Shown here: piece after piece, positions 1 to 4,698 of the stretch
Layout of the letters: every line of letters begins with the position of its first letter
Numbering within the stretch: position 1 is the first letter of the stretch
Origin: an uncultured bacterium
GTDB taxonomy: Bacteria; Planctomycetota; Planctomycetia; Pirellulales; UBA1268
Direction: 5' to 3'
Assembly (NCBI GenBank): GCA_937959175.1
Contig: CALGAS010000125.1
Coordinates: 1 to 7,919, forward strand
DNA: 7,919 bases
The notes under the pieces: generated by a model
Database searches by the model: none
Told to the model about the DNA's origin: nothing
The model's input: only the letters and a program-made list of their open reading frames with translations
Translations under genes and position numbers: made by a program

Positions 1-162
1 GAGGCAACGCTGACGGCCATCCTGACGGAGATCGGGCCGCAGGTCGGCGTAGCCCCCCCTGCCGAGGAGCCGCCTCAGCCGGCCGGAGACGGACCGCCGC
101 AACGTCCGAGCTCCCCCTTCGATCGACCAGCCCGCAACGATCCGTTCGGCCCGGCAGGCTGA
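1..162 (+). CDS. 3' end of an unidentified gene with a proline-rich C-terminal tail (partial)
   Basis: An open frame enters from the left edge in frame 1 and ends at TGA (160-162), leaving 53 visible residues. The first part (EATLTAILTEIGPQVGV) looks like ordinary folded protein, and its codons mostly end in G or C, as in the real genes here. The rest is a low-complexity tail rich in Pro, Ala, Gly and Asp (for example APPAEEPPQPAGDGPP and RNDPFGPAG), probably disordered. The gene converges on ilvB, with 55 bp between the two stop codons. No family can be named from this fragment. Frame 2 has a stop within the first 15 bases. Frame 3 stays open past 162 but has poorer third-position bias, so frame 1 is preferred. 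Confidence 0.55.
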   Translation, partial: EATLTAILTEIGPQVGVAPPAEEPPQPAGDGPPQRPSSPFDRPARNDPFGPAG

Positions 163-217
163 CCGGATGCCTGTGGCCGGTTGAAACCGTGACCTGCCGA
201 CAGCCGAATCAGCAGGC

Positions 218-1990
218 CTACCGCTTGATCAGATCCCGGACGGTCATCCCCGAGGGGATCATCGGCAAAACGTGCTCCTGGTAAGGAACCTGCACGTCGA
301 GCAGGGCCGGCCCTGGGGCGTCGATCAGCCGCTGGAGGGCCGGCTCAAGGTCGGCCTTGGCCTGGATCGTCTCGGCCTGCCAGCCAAAGCCCTTTGCAAT
401 CGCCACGAAGTCGGGGTAACGGCACTCCGGCGAGATGCCATCGCCCTGGCCGCAGGCCTCGGGATTCTCGACCGGGCCGAGGTAGGTGTGGGCCCGGTTG
501 CCCTTGAAGAACCGATCTTCCCACTGGACCACCATCCCGAGGTGCTGATTGTTGAGCAACAGCACCTTAACAGGGATGTTCTCAGTTTTGCAGGTGGCAA
601 ACTCCTGGATGTTCATCAGGATGCTGCCATCGCCGTCGATGTCGACCACGACCGCCTCCGGCCTGGCCACCTTGGCCCCCATCGCCGCCGGCAGGCCGAA
701 GCCCATCGTCCCCAGGCCGCTGGAGGAGAGCCACGTCCGCGGCTCGCGGAACTTGAAGAACTGGGCGGCCCACATCTGATGCTGGCCGACGCCGACGGCG
801 ACGATCGCCTCACGGTCGGCCGTCAGCCGGGAGAGATGGTCAATCGCCTCCTGGGCGAGAATGCCGGGGTAGCTGTCGTCGTACGAGAAGGGATCCTCCT
901 GCTTCCACTCGGCGATGGTCGCATACCAGTCGTCGAGGGGAGCCGTCGGCTTCTCGACGATTTTGTTGAGGGCGTGGAGGGCGTCTTCCACGTCGGCCAC
1001 GATCGGCACGTGGACGAGCTTGTTCTTGTTGATCTCGGAAGGGTCGATGTCGATGTGAACGATGAAGCCGTGCTGGGCGAACTCCGCCACCTTGCCGGTC
1101 ACCCGGTCATCGAACCGCACGCCGATCGCGATCAGCAGGTCGGCCTCGTCGACGGCGTAGTTGGCATAGACGCTGCCGTGCATGCCGAGCATGTCGAGGC
1201 AGCGGGGATCGGTGGCGGGGAAGGCCCCCAGGCCCATCAGCGTCATCGTGACGGGGATGCCCGTCTTGCGGACGAGCTCCCGGAGCTCGTCGGAGGCGTT
1301 GCCCGTGATCACGCCGCCGCCGGCGTAGATCACCGGCCGCTTGGCCCGCTTGATCGCAGCAGCGACCTGGGCGATCTGCGCGGGCCGCGGCTGCGGCGGC
1401 TCGGGCCGGTAGCCGGGCAGGTTGAGCGGAGCGTCGTAGTCGGGCACGACGTTGGTCTGCTGGATGTTCTTGGGCAGGTCGATCAGCACCGGACCGGGCC
1501 GGCCGGTGGTGGCGATGTGGAAGGCCTCCCGCATCACCCGGGCGATGTCGGCCGCGTCGGTCACCAAGTAGTGGTGCTTGGTGATCCCCCGGCAGACCTC
1601 GACGATCGGCGTCTCCTGGAAGGCGTCGGTGCCGATCACGCTGGTGCCGACCTGGCCAGTGAGGGCGATCATCGGAACGCTGTCCATCTTGGCGTCGGCG
1701 ATCGCCGTCACCAGATTGAGGGCCCCGGGGCCGCTGGTCGCCATGCAGACGCCGGGCTTGCCGGTGACGCGGGCGTAGCCCTGGGCCGCGAAGCCGCCCC
1801 CCTGCTCGTGGCGGGGCAGGATCGTGCGGATCCGGTCGCCGTAGCGGGTCAACGACTGGTGGAGCGGCATGCTCGCCCCGCCCGGATAGGCGAAGATCAC
1901 CTCGACCCCCTGCCGAACGAGCGACTCGACGACGACGTCGGCGCCCGAGACGAAGGCGGCGGAGGCAGCGGATCGGGAAGCGGTGGCCAT
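218..1990 (-). CDS. ilvB: Acetolactate (acetohydroxyacid) synthase, large catalytic subunit
   Basis: This is a cytoplasmic TPP-dependent enzyme. It condenses two pyruvates to 2-acetolactate, or pyruvate plus 2-oxobutyrate to acetohydroxybutyrate, the first common step of valine, leucine and isoleucine synthesis. From the ATG at 1990 it is 590 aa, the usual family length. Visible landmarks are FAYPGGASM near residue 33, the RHEQ motif with catalytic Glu62, SGPGALN near 86, GTDAFQETPIVEV at 120-132, a central FAD-binding domain, and the TPP/Mg motif from GDG (453-455) to LLLNNQ (478-482). QWED contains Trp490, and the C-terminus has QEHVLPMIPSG. Wording such as QHLGMVVQWEDRFFKGNRAH resembles plant and cyanobacterial enzymes. 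About 20 residues (roughly 505-524, with Cys513 and Cys523) are extra compared with E. coli enzymes. Position 115, in TGQVG, is Gly where plant enzymes have Pro. No regulatory subunit gene ilvN lies next to it, and it appears monocistronic here. The frame is open upstream to 2284, but homology and a Shine-Dalgarno site support 1990. Confidence 0.96.
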   Translation of the reverse strand: MATASRSAASAAFVSGADVVVESLVRQGVEVIFAYPGGASMPLHQSLTRYGDRIRTILPRHEQGGGFAAQGYARVTGKPGVCMATSGPGALNLVTAIADAKMDSVPMIALTGQVGTSVIGTDAFQETPIVEVCRGITKHHYLVTDAADIARVMREAFHIATTGRPGPVLIDLPKNIQQTNVVPDYDAPLNLPGYRPEPPQPRPAQIAQVAAAIKRAKRPVIYAGGGVITGNASDELRELVRKTGIPVTMTLMGLGAFPATDPRCLDMLGMHGSVYANYAVDEADLLIAIGVRFDDRVTGKVAEFAQHGFIVHIDIDPSEINKNKLVHVPIVADVEDALHALNKIVEKPTAPLDDWYATIAEWKQEDPFSYDDSYPGILAQEAIDHLSRLTADREAIVAVGVGQHQMWAAQFFKFREPRTWLSSSGLGTMGFGLPAAMGAKVARPEAVVVDIDGDGSILMNIQEFATCKTENIPVKVLLLNNQHLGMVVQWEDRFFKGNRAHTYLGPVENPEACGQGDGISPECRYPDFVAIAKGFGWQAETIQAKADLEPALQRLIDAPGPALLDVQVPYQEHVLPMIPSGMTVRDLIKR

Positions 1991-1996
1991 AGCGGG

Positions 1997-2000
1997 CTCC
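1997..2000 (-). promoter_or_regulatory. Shine-Dalgarno site of ilvB
   Basis: On the minus strand the sequence before the ATG at 1990 reads TTGGAG followed by CCCGCT and ATG, giving GGAG six bases from the start codon. This supports starting ilvB at residue Met of MATASRSAASAAF rather than at the upstream in-frame ATG codons. The 98-residue extension those would add (rich in Arg, Cys and Pro) does not resemble the family. Confidence 0.7.
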
Positions 2001-2019
2001 AAGCGGGGACAGGGCGGGT

Positions 2020-2032
2020 CGGGAACTTCCCG
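2020..2032. promoter_or_regulatory. 13-bp palindrome upstream of ilvB
   Basis: CGGGAACTTCCCG is a perfect inverted repeat of six base pairs around one central base. It lies 30-42 bp upstream of the ilvB start codon, inside the probable 5' leader. It could be an operator half-site pair or a short RNA hairpin. Palindromes of this size also arise by chance in GC-rich DNA, so function is uncertain. Confidence 0.3.
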
Positions 2033-2085
2033 GCGGCCGCATCTCAAAAATACACGATATCCGCGGGGCCGGGAGAAAAGCAGGT

Positions 2086-2129
2086 AAAAAAACGAGCCCG
2101 CCCAGCCCCCGGTCTTGAAGAAAGGGCGG
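2086..2129 (-). terminator. Possible attenuator-like hairpin with T tract in the ilvB leader
   Basis: On the minus strand CCGCCC (complement of 2124-2129) can pair with GGGCGG (complement of 2098-2103) across a 20-base loop. Five bases later comes a run of seven T (complement of 2086-2092). This resembles an intrinsic terminator placed about 95 bases before ilvB, as expected for attenuation of a branched-chain amino acid gene. The long loop, the short stem and the spacer before the T run weaken the case. No convincing Leu/Val/Ile-rich leader peptide was recognised upstream. Confidence 0.25.
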
Positions 2130-2167
2130 CAGGCAGCCAAGATTCCCGATGGGTCTTCTCGCTCGGT

Positions 2168-2197
2168 GTTTTGCGGTGAAATTGCCGCCGCCAAAAC
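2168..2197. repeat. Bulged inverted repeat in the ilvB-hydrolase intergenic region
   Basis: GTTTTGCGG (2168-2176) pairs with CCG-C-CAAAAC (2188-2197), giving nine base pairs with one bulged C and an 11-base loop. The right arm is followed by a near copy of itself (CAAAACTGG then CAAAACGGG, 2192-2209). Role unknown; it could be an operator or a leader hairpin for the plus-strand gene. Confidence 0.3.
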
Positions 2198-2288
2198 TGG
2201 CAAAACGGGAACCTGTCGCTGTTGTTTCATACGCTGGTTCATGGCGTACGTTTCCGGGTTTCCGCACCTTCTTCTCGGGACCATTCAC

Positions 2289-3338
2289 ATGCTGCCTCGC
2301 TGGCTCGGCGTCACGGGCGCTCTCTCGGTCGCTGTCGGGACCGTGATTCCGGCCGCCGCCTGCACTCGCTGCCTGCATCGCTGCGTCGACGACACCGTGA
2401 TTGTCGGCCGCTCGATGGACTGGATGGAGGACCCGCACTCAGAGATCTGGGTCTTCCCGCAAGGCATGACGCGGCAGGGGGCCGCCGGGCCGCAGAGCCT
2501 CGAGTGGACGAGCCGCTACGGCTCGCTGATCGTCAGCTTCTACGGAGCGGCGAGCGTGGACGGCATGAACGAAAAGGGCCTCGTCGCCAACACGCTCTAC
2601 CTCGCCGAGAGCGACTACGGCCGACCAGTCGCCGGCCGGCCGACGATCTCGATCGCCGCCTGGGCCCAGTACATCCTCGATTCCTACGCGACGGTGGCCG
2701 AGGCGGTCGCGGCCCTCGAGAAGGAGCCCTTCACGGTCGTGGCCCCGGTCCTGCCCAACGGCTCTCCCGGTGTCGGCCACGTGGCCCTCTCTGATCCCTC
2801 CGGTGATTCGGCGATCCTCGAATACATCGCCGGCAGGCTGGTCATCCATCACGGCCGGCACTACACCGTGATGACCAACTCGCCCCCCTTCGACCAGCAG
2901 CTTGCCCTCAACGCCTACTGGAAGGAGATCGGCGGTGACGTGATGCTCCCGGGCACGAGCCGGGCCAGCGACCGCTTCGCCCGGACGAGCTTCTATGTCA
3001 GCGCCATCCCGAGAGAGATGACCGGTCAGCGGGCGATCGCGGCGGTCTTCGGCGTGATCCGCGGGGCGAGCGTGCCGCTGGGCATCGCCACGCCCGGTCA
3101 GCCCAATATCGCCAGCACGATCTGGCGGACCGTCCATGACCACGGCACGCGGACGGTCTTCTTCGACTCGGCGACCAGCCCGACCGTCTTCTGGCTGCCG
3201 CTGGCCGATCTCGACTTCGCGGCTGGCTCGCCTGTCAGGCGGCTGCCGCTGGCCGACGGCCAGACCTACTCGGGGGCGGCAACCGCTGCCCTGGTCGACG
3301 CCGACCCGTTCACGTTCCTCGAGGCCACGCCGGAGTGA
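2289..3338 (+). CDS. Exported choloylglycine hydrolase/penicillin V acylase-family amide hydrolase
   Basis: This is a linear amide C-N hydrolase of the Ntn superfamily, in which an N-terminal Cys exposed by processing attacks the amide. The 349-aa precursor has a signal peptide (MLPRWLGVTGALSVAVG, then AAA) ending just before Cys25 in ACTRC, so signal peptidase cleavage could create the nucleophile directly. Family active-site residues are recognisable: Cys25, Arg41 and Asp44 in GRSMDW (the same spacing as Cys2, Arg18, Asp21 of Clostridium bile salt hydrolase), Asn94 in GMNEKGL, Asn197 in VMTNSP and Arg229 in SDRF. Known Gram-negative relatives act on penicillin V, bile salts or acyl-homoserine lactones. 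The substrate here cannot be told from sequence, and the enzyme is probably periplasmic. Upstream in-frame ATGs at 2115 and 2241 lack a ribosome site and would bury the signal peptide. A weak GGGA lies about 9 bases before 2289. It has its own promoter region and ends 118 bp from the convergent PEP-CTERM gene. Confidence 0.9.
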   Translation: MLPRWLGVTGALSVAVGTVIPAAACTRCLHRCVDDTVIVGRSMDWMEDPHSEIWVFPQGMTRQGAAGPQSLEWTSRYGSLIVSFYGAASVDGMNEKGLVANTLYLAESDYGRPVAGRPTISIAAWAQYILDSYATVAEAVAALEKEPFTVVAPVLPNGSPGVGHVALSDPSGDSAILEYIAGRLVIHHGRHYTVMTNSPPFDQQLALNAYWKEIGGDVMLPGTSRASDRFARTSFYVSAIPREMTGQRAIAAVFGVIRGASVPLGIATPGQPNIASTIWRTVHDHGTRTVFFDSATSPTVFWLPLADLDFAAGSPVRRLPLADGQTYSGAATAALVDADPFTFLEATPE

Positions 3339-3345
3339 GCCTTGA

Positions 3346-3360
3346 CGACAGTGGCTGTCG
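3346..3360. terminator. Short hairpin just after the amide hydrolase stop codon
   Basis: CGACAG-TGG-CTGTCG forms a perfect 6-bp stem with a 3-base loop starting eight bases after the TGA of the hydrolase gene. There is no T run on either strand, so it is not a classical intrinsic terminator. It may stabilise the mRNA 3' end or help termination. Confidence 0.35.
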
Positions 3361-3371
3361 ATCGCGGGCAG

Positions 3372-3384
3372 ATCGCCTGGCGAT
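3372..3384. repeat. 13-bp palindrome in the convergent gap
   Basis: ATCGCCTGGCGAT is a six-base inverted repeat around a single central T. It lies between the two convergent genes, downstream of both. As an RNA stem its one-base loop is too tight, so pairing would open to ATCGC/GCGAT with a three-base loop. Function is unknown. Confidence 0.25.
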
Positions 3385-3426
3385 GCGGAAACGATGTCAC
3401 AGTGGAAAAGTGGAGTTGCACGGCCT

Positions 3427-3449
3427 CGGCCCAGTCGGCGGGTGGGCCG
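3427..3449. terminator. Hairpin downstream of the PEP-CTERM gene
   Basis: CGGCCCA (3427-3433) pairs perfectly with TGGGCCG (3443-3449) across a nine-base loop. The hairpin begins seven bases after the stop codon of the minus-strand PEP-CTERM gene and is the strongest stem in the 118-bp convergent gap. No T tract follows on the minus strand, so termination by this stem alone is doubtful. Confidence 0.4.
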
Positions 3450-3456
3450 CGAGCAG

Positions 3457-4392
3457 CTACACCCGTTGACGCTGCCGGCGACGCGAGGCAGCCAGCCCGG
3501 CCCGGCCCGCCAGGCTCACAGCAAGCACGGCGAGCAGACTCGCCGATGCCGGTTCGGGGACCACAACGATCGTGTCGCTGGCAACGATAACTTCGCCCAC
3601 GCCACCGATGACGTTGATCGTGTCAAAGGTCCCGCTCAGCGTGCCACCGATTTCAAACAGGGGCACGGAATATCCCACGCTGGCCCAGTTGACCCCGGCT
3701 GTGTTGACATTGAGTGTGTGAGTGCCCGCGTCTGAAAGCGTCATATTCCCAGAGATGTCGATCGGATCAATGCCGGTATCGCCAAGCGTCAGGTTGAATG
3801 TCGTCACGCCATCTCCGGCGTCGAGATTGCCCAGCCCGTTGAGGGCTCCACCATTCTTGACGGTCAGGCTTGCCTCCGCCGTGGTCGAATACCCGGCCAT
3901 GGTCATGAAGATCCTGTTGCCGCCGCTCAAAGCCACGGTTCCGCCATCAATGACCAGATTGCCGGACGCCGTCGTGCCGCTGTTTTGGAATGCCGCCATG
4001 CGGATAAAGCCGTTGTAATTCAGTTCGCCCTGCACCGTCAGCGTGCCGGTGGGCGATAGGTTAGCCTGCGCACCGATCCAAATGTTATTTCCGCCCCCGG
4101 TCATACTCAGCGACCCGGTGGGCGCGATAGTCACTGCGGAAGTGACATTGCCGCCATTGACGGCGATGTTCAGCCCGGTCACTTGCTTCGTGGTCGTGAG
4201 CGTGAGAGTCGCGGCATTTTGGTTGTTGTAAGCAATGTCTGCTGCACCCGGTTCGGTGCCTCCCCACCCAGCGGCATCACTCCAGTTGGCATTGCCGCCC
4301 GACCAGTAAATGCTGGCAGCCCGGACTGCCGGTGTGGATGCAATGCACACCCCGACGAATGCTAGGAGGATTGCCTGTCTCGCCTTTGTCAT
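3457..4392 (-). CDS. PEP-CTERM sorting domain exoprotein with beta-strand-rich body
   Basis: This 311-aa protein is predicted to be exported and processed by an exosortase. It has an N-terminal signal peptide (hydrophobic ILLAFVGVCIA, likely cleavage after AVRA near residue 25). Next is a YWSGGNANWSDAAGW motif (29-43) common at the start of planctomycete autotransporter-like repeat proteins. Gly/Thr/Asn-rich beta-strand repeats such as GNLVIDGGTVAL follow, suggesting a beta-helix. The C-terminal sorting signal is VPEPAS (278-283), a hydrophobic segment (about 285-301) and a basic tail SRRRQRQR. No enzyme motif is visible; a surface or extracellular matrix role is inferred. The start ATG at 4392 is the first possible start after an in-frame TAA and has AAGGTGA about eight bases upstream. 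It overlaps the stop codon of a 19-codon upstream ORF (ATGA). Base composition is visibly less GC-rich than ilvB and mfd. The exosortase is not in this window. Confidence 0.88.
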   Translation of the reverse strand: MTKARQAILLAFVGVCIASTPAVRAASIYWSGGNANWSDAAGWGGTEPGAADIAYNNQNAATLTLTTTKQVTGLNIAVNGGNVTSAVTIAPTGSLSMTGGGNNIWIGAQANLSPTGTLTVQGELNYNGFIRMAAFQNSGTTASGNLVIDGGTVALSGGNRIFMTMAGYSTTAEASLTVKNGGALNGLGNLDAGDGVTTFNLTLGDTGIDPIDISGNMTLSDAGTHTLNVNTAGVNWASVGYSVPLFEIGGTLSGTFDTINVIGGVGEVIVASDTIVVVPEPASASLLAVLAVSLAGRAGLAASRRRQRQRV

Positions 4393-4423
4393 TGCGTCGT
4401 CACCTTTTTTGTCACCGACAGGC
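4373..4423 (-). promoter_or_regulatory. 7-bp inverted repeat enclosing the PEP-CTERM start region
   Basis: In the minus-strand mRNA GCCTGTC (complement of 4417-4423) can pair with GACAGGC (complement of 4373-4379), leaving a 37-base loop. That loop holds the A6 run, the PEP-CTERM Shine-Dalgarno-like AAGGTGA and the ATG at 4392. The hexamer GGTGAC also occurs twice here, flanking the A6 run (complements of 4411-4416 and 4399-4404). The structure could modulate initiation or ribosome movement from the upstream ORF. The pairing is real in sequence; the role is inferred. Confidence 0.35.
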
Positions 4424-4448
4424 GTTGTTTACTCGTTGCGAACGCCAT
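4389..4448 (-). CDS. 19-aa upstream ORF (leader peptide) overlapping the PEP-CTERM gene start
   Basis: The ORF begins at ATG (4446-4448), encodes MAFATSKQRLSVTKKVTTQ and stops at TGA (4389-4391), which overlaps the ATG of the PEP-CTERM gene as ATGA. Its ribosome site GGGAGGAGG, seven bases upstream, is far stronger than that of the main gene, so ribosomes probably enter here. Codons 13-15 (ACA AAA AAG) contain the in-frame slippery heptamer A AAA AAG. A -1 shift there would continue as GDDAMTKARQ, entering the PEP-CTERM frame and adding 19 residues to its signal peptide n-region. Three readings fit: a coupling leader, a frameshift-produced longer precursor, or a single missing base in the homopolymer. 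I do not recognise the peptide itself. Confidence 0.45.
   Translation of the reverse strand: MAFATSKQRLSVTKKVTTQ
4404..4410 (-). promoter_or_regulatory. A AAA AAG slippery heptamer
   Basis: On the minus strand the heptamer AAAAAAG sits in the upstream ORF as AC-A AAA AAG, the register required for -1 slippage. It is the same heptamer used in E. coli dnaX frameshifting. The -1 frame is exactly that of the downstream PEP-CTERM gene. There is no obvious strong stem immediately 3', so efficiency cannot be judged. Confidence 0.3.
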
Positions 4449-4455
4449 CGTGATG

Positions 4456-4464
4456 CCTCCTCCC
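4456..4464 (-). promoter_or_regulatory. Strong Shine-Dalgarno sequence of the upstream ORF
   Basis: The minus strand reads GGGAGGAGG, then seven bases (CATCACG), then ATG at 4448. This is close to an ideal anti-16S match and spacing, and it is the best ribosome site in the window. It argues that translation of this transcript begins at 4448 rather than, or as well as, at 4392. Confidence 0.6.
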
Positions 4465-4511
4465 AGGTCAATCGCAGTGCGCACCTGCAGAGAACCCGCT
4501 CCCTACCGGTA

Positions 4512-4541
4512 CTACTAACGCACCGGGGATGGGGTGGTCAA
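4512..4541 (-). promoter_or_regulatory. Possible promoter for the leader ORF and PEP-CTERM gene
   Basis: On the minus strand TTGACC (complement of 4536-4541) matches five of six bases of the sigma-70 -35 element. It is followed, after 18 bp, by TAGTAG (complement of 4512-4517), a poor -10. A CCGGT/ACCGG inverted repeat (4506-4526) overlaps the -10 area. Placement about 50-65 bp before the leader ribosome site is sensible, but the -10 is weak. Confidence 0.25.
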
Positions 4542-4655
4542 GTTGCGGAAAATGCGGCCGTCGCCATCTCCCAGGACTCGCTCGATGCTTATCCGCCGCT
4601 GGCGGAACAGGCTCGCCGCCAGCGACGGGAATCGTCGTCAGAACGTCCGCCGCGG

Positions 4656-4661
4656 TATGAT
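4656..4661 (+). promoter_or_regulatory. Possible -10 element of mfd
   Basis: TATGAT matches five of six bases of the -10 consensus and would start transcription near 4668, about 30 bases before the chosen mfd start. No recognisable -35 lies 16-18 bp upstream (the sequence there is around GTCGTC). If it is used, the in-frame ATG at 4657 lies inside the promoter and cannot be the start codon. Confidence 0.3.
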
Positions 4662-4698
4662 TTGGGCCTCAGTGGCACGACGCTCCACACGGGCCAAG

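Larger units (their letters stand above)
1991..2288. other. Divergent intergenic region between ilvB and the amide hydrolase gene
   Basis: This 298-bp non-coding stretch separates two outward-facing genes, so it should carry both promoters. No strong sigma-70 pair was found. The best plus-strand candidate is TTGAAG (2115-2120), a 17-bp spacer, then CAAGAT (2138-2143); it is weak. On the ilvB side, TATTTT on the minus strand near 2050 could be part of a -10 element, but it lacks a matching -35. The region is locally A/T-richer (2041-2092) than the genes. It holds a 13-bp palindrome, an inverted repeat with a T tract, and a bulged inverted repeat, listed separately. No T-box consensus was seen. 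Confidence 0.6.
4449..4698. other. Divergent intergenic region between the PEP-CTERM leader ORF and mfd
   Basis: About 250 bp separate the leader ORF start from mfd. Apart from the promoter candidates and ribosome site listed separately, it holds a CCGGT/ACCGG inverted repeat (4506-4526). It also holds an open plus-strand frame in register with mfd (from 4552) whose Arg/Ser-rich translation does not look like Mfd. No RNA gene was recognised. Confidence 0.5.

Noticed and set aside
163..217. CCTGC/GCAGG and CGGTT/AACCG inverted repeats as a terminator between the first gene and ilvB
   Set aside because: The stems are only 5 bp, with a 14-base and a 2-base loop respectively, and no T tract follows.
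272..2179. A 635-codon open plus-strand frame opposite ilvB
   Set aside because: It lies exactly codon-on-codon antisense to ilvB. Because ilvB codons rarely end in A, the antisense frame rarely meets a stop. The translation is low-complexity (Arg, Gly, Asp, Val, His) with no recognisable domain.
1991..2284. Extension of ilvB to an upstream ATG at 2284
   Set aside because: The extra 98 residues do not resemble AHAS or a targeting peptide, and a ribosome site is present before 1990.
2115..2288. Earlier starts for the amide hydrolase (2115 or 2241)
   Set aside because: They lack a ribosome site and would place up to 58 residues before a normal signal peptide whose cleavage exposes the catalytic Cys.
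1107..2438. A 443-codon minus-strand frame overlapping ilvB and the hydrolase gene
   Set aside because: It is a shifted frame through both real genes and translates as Arg/Pro/His-rich sequence. Its upstream part would run antisense through the hydrolase signal peptide region.
4552..4698. Upstream in-frame starts for mfd (4552, 4585, 4657)
   Set aside because: The added sequence is Arg/Ser-rich and unlike Mfd N-termini. The one at 4657 overlaps a good -10 hexamer, and none has a convincing ribosome site.
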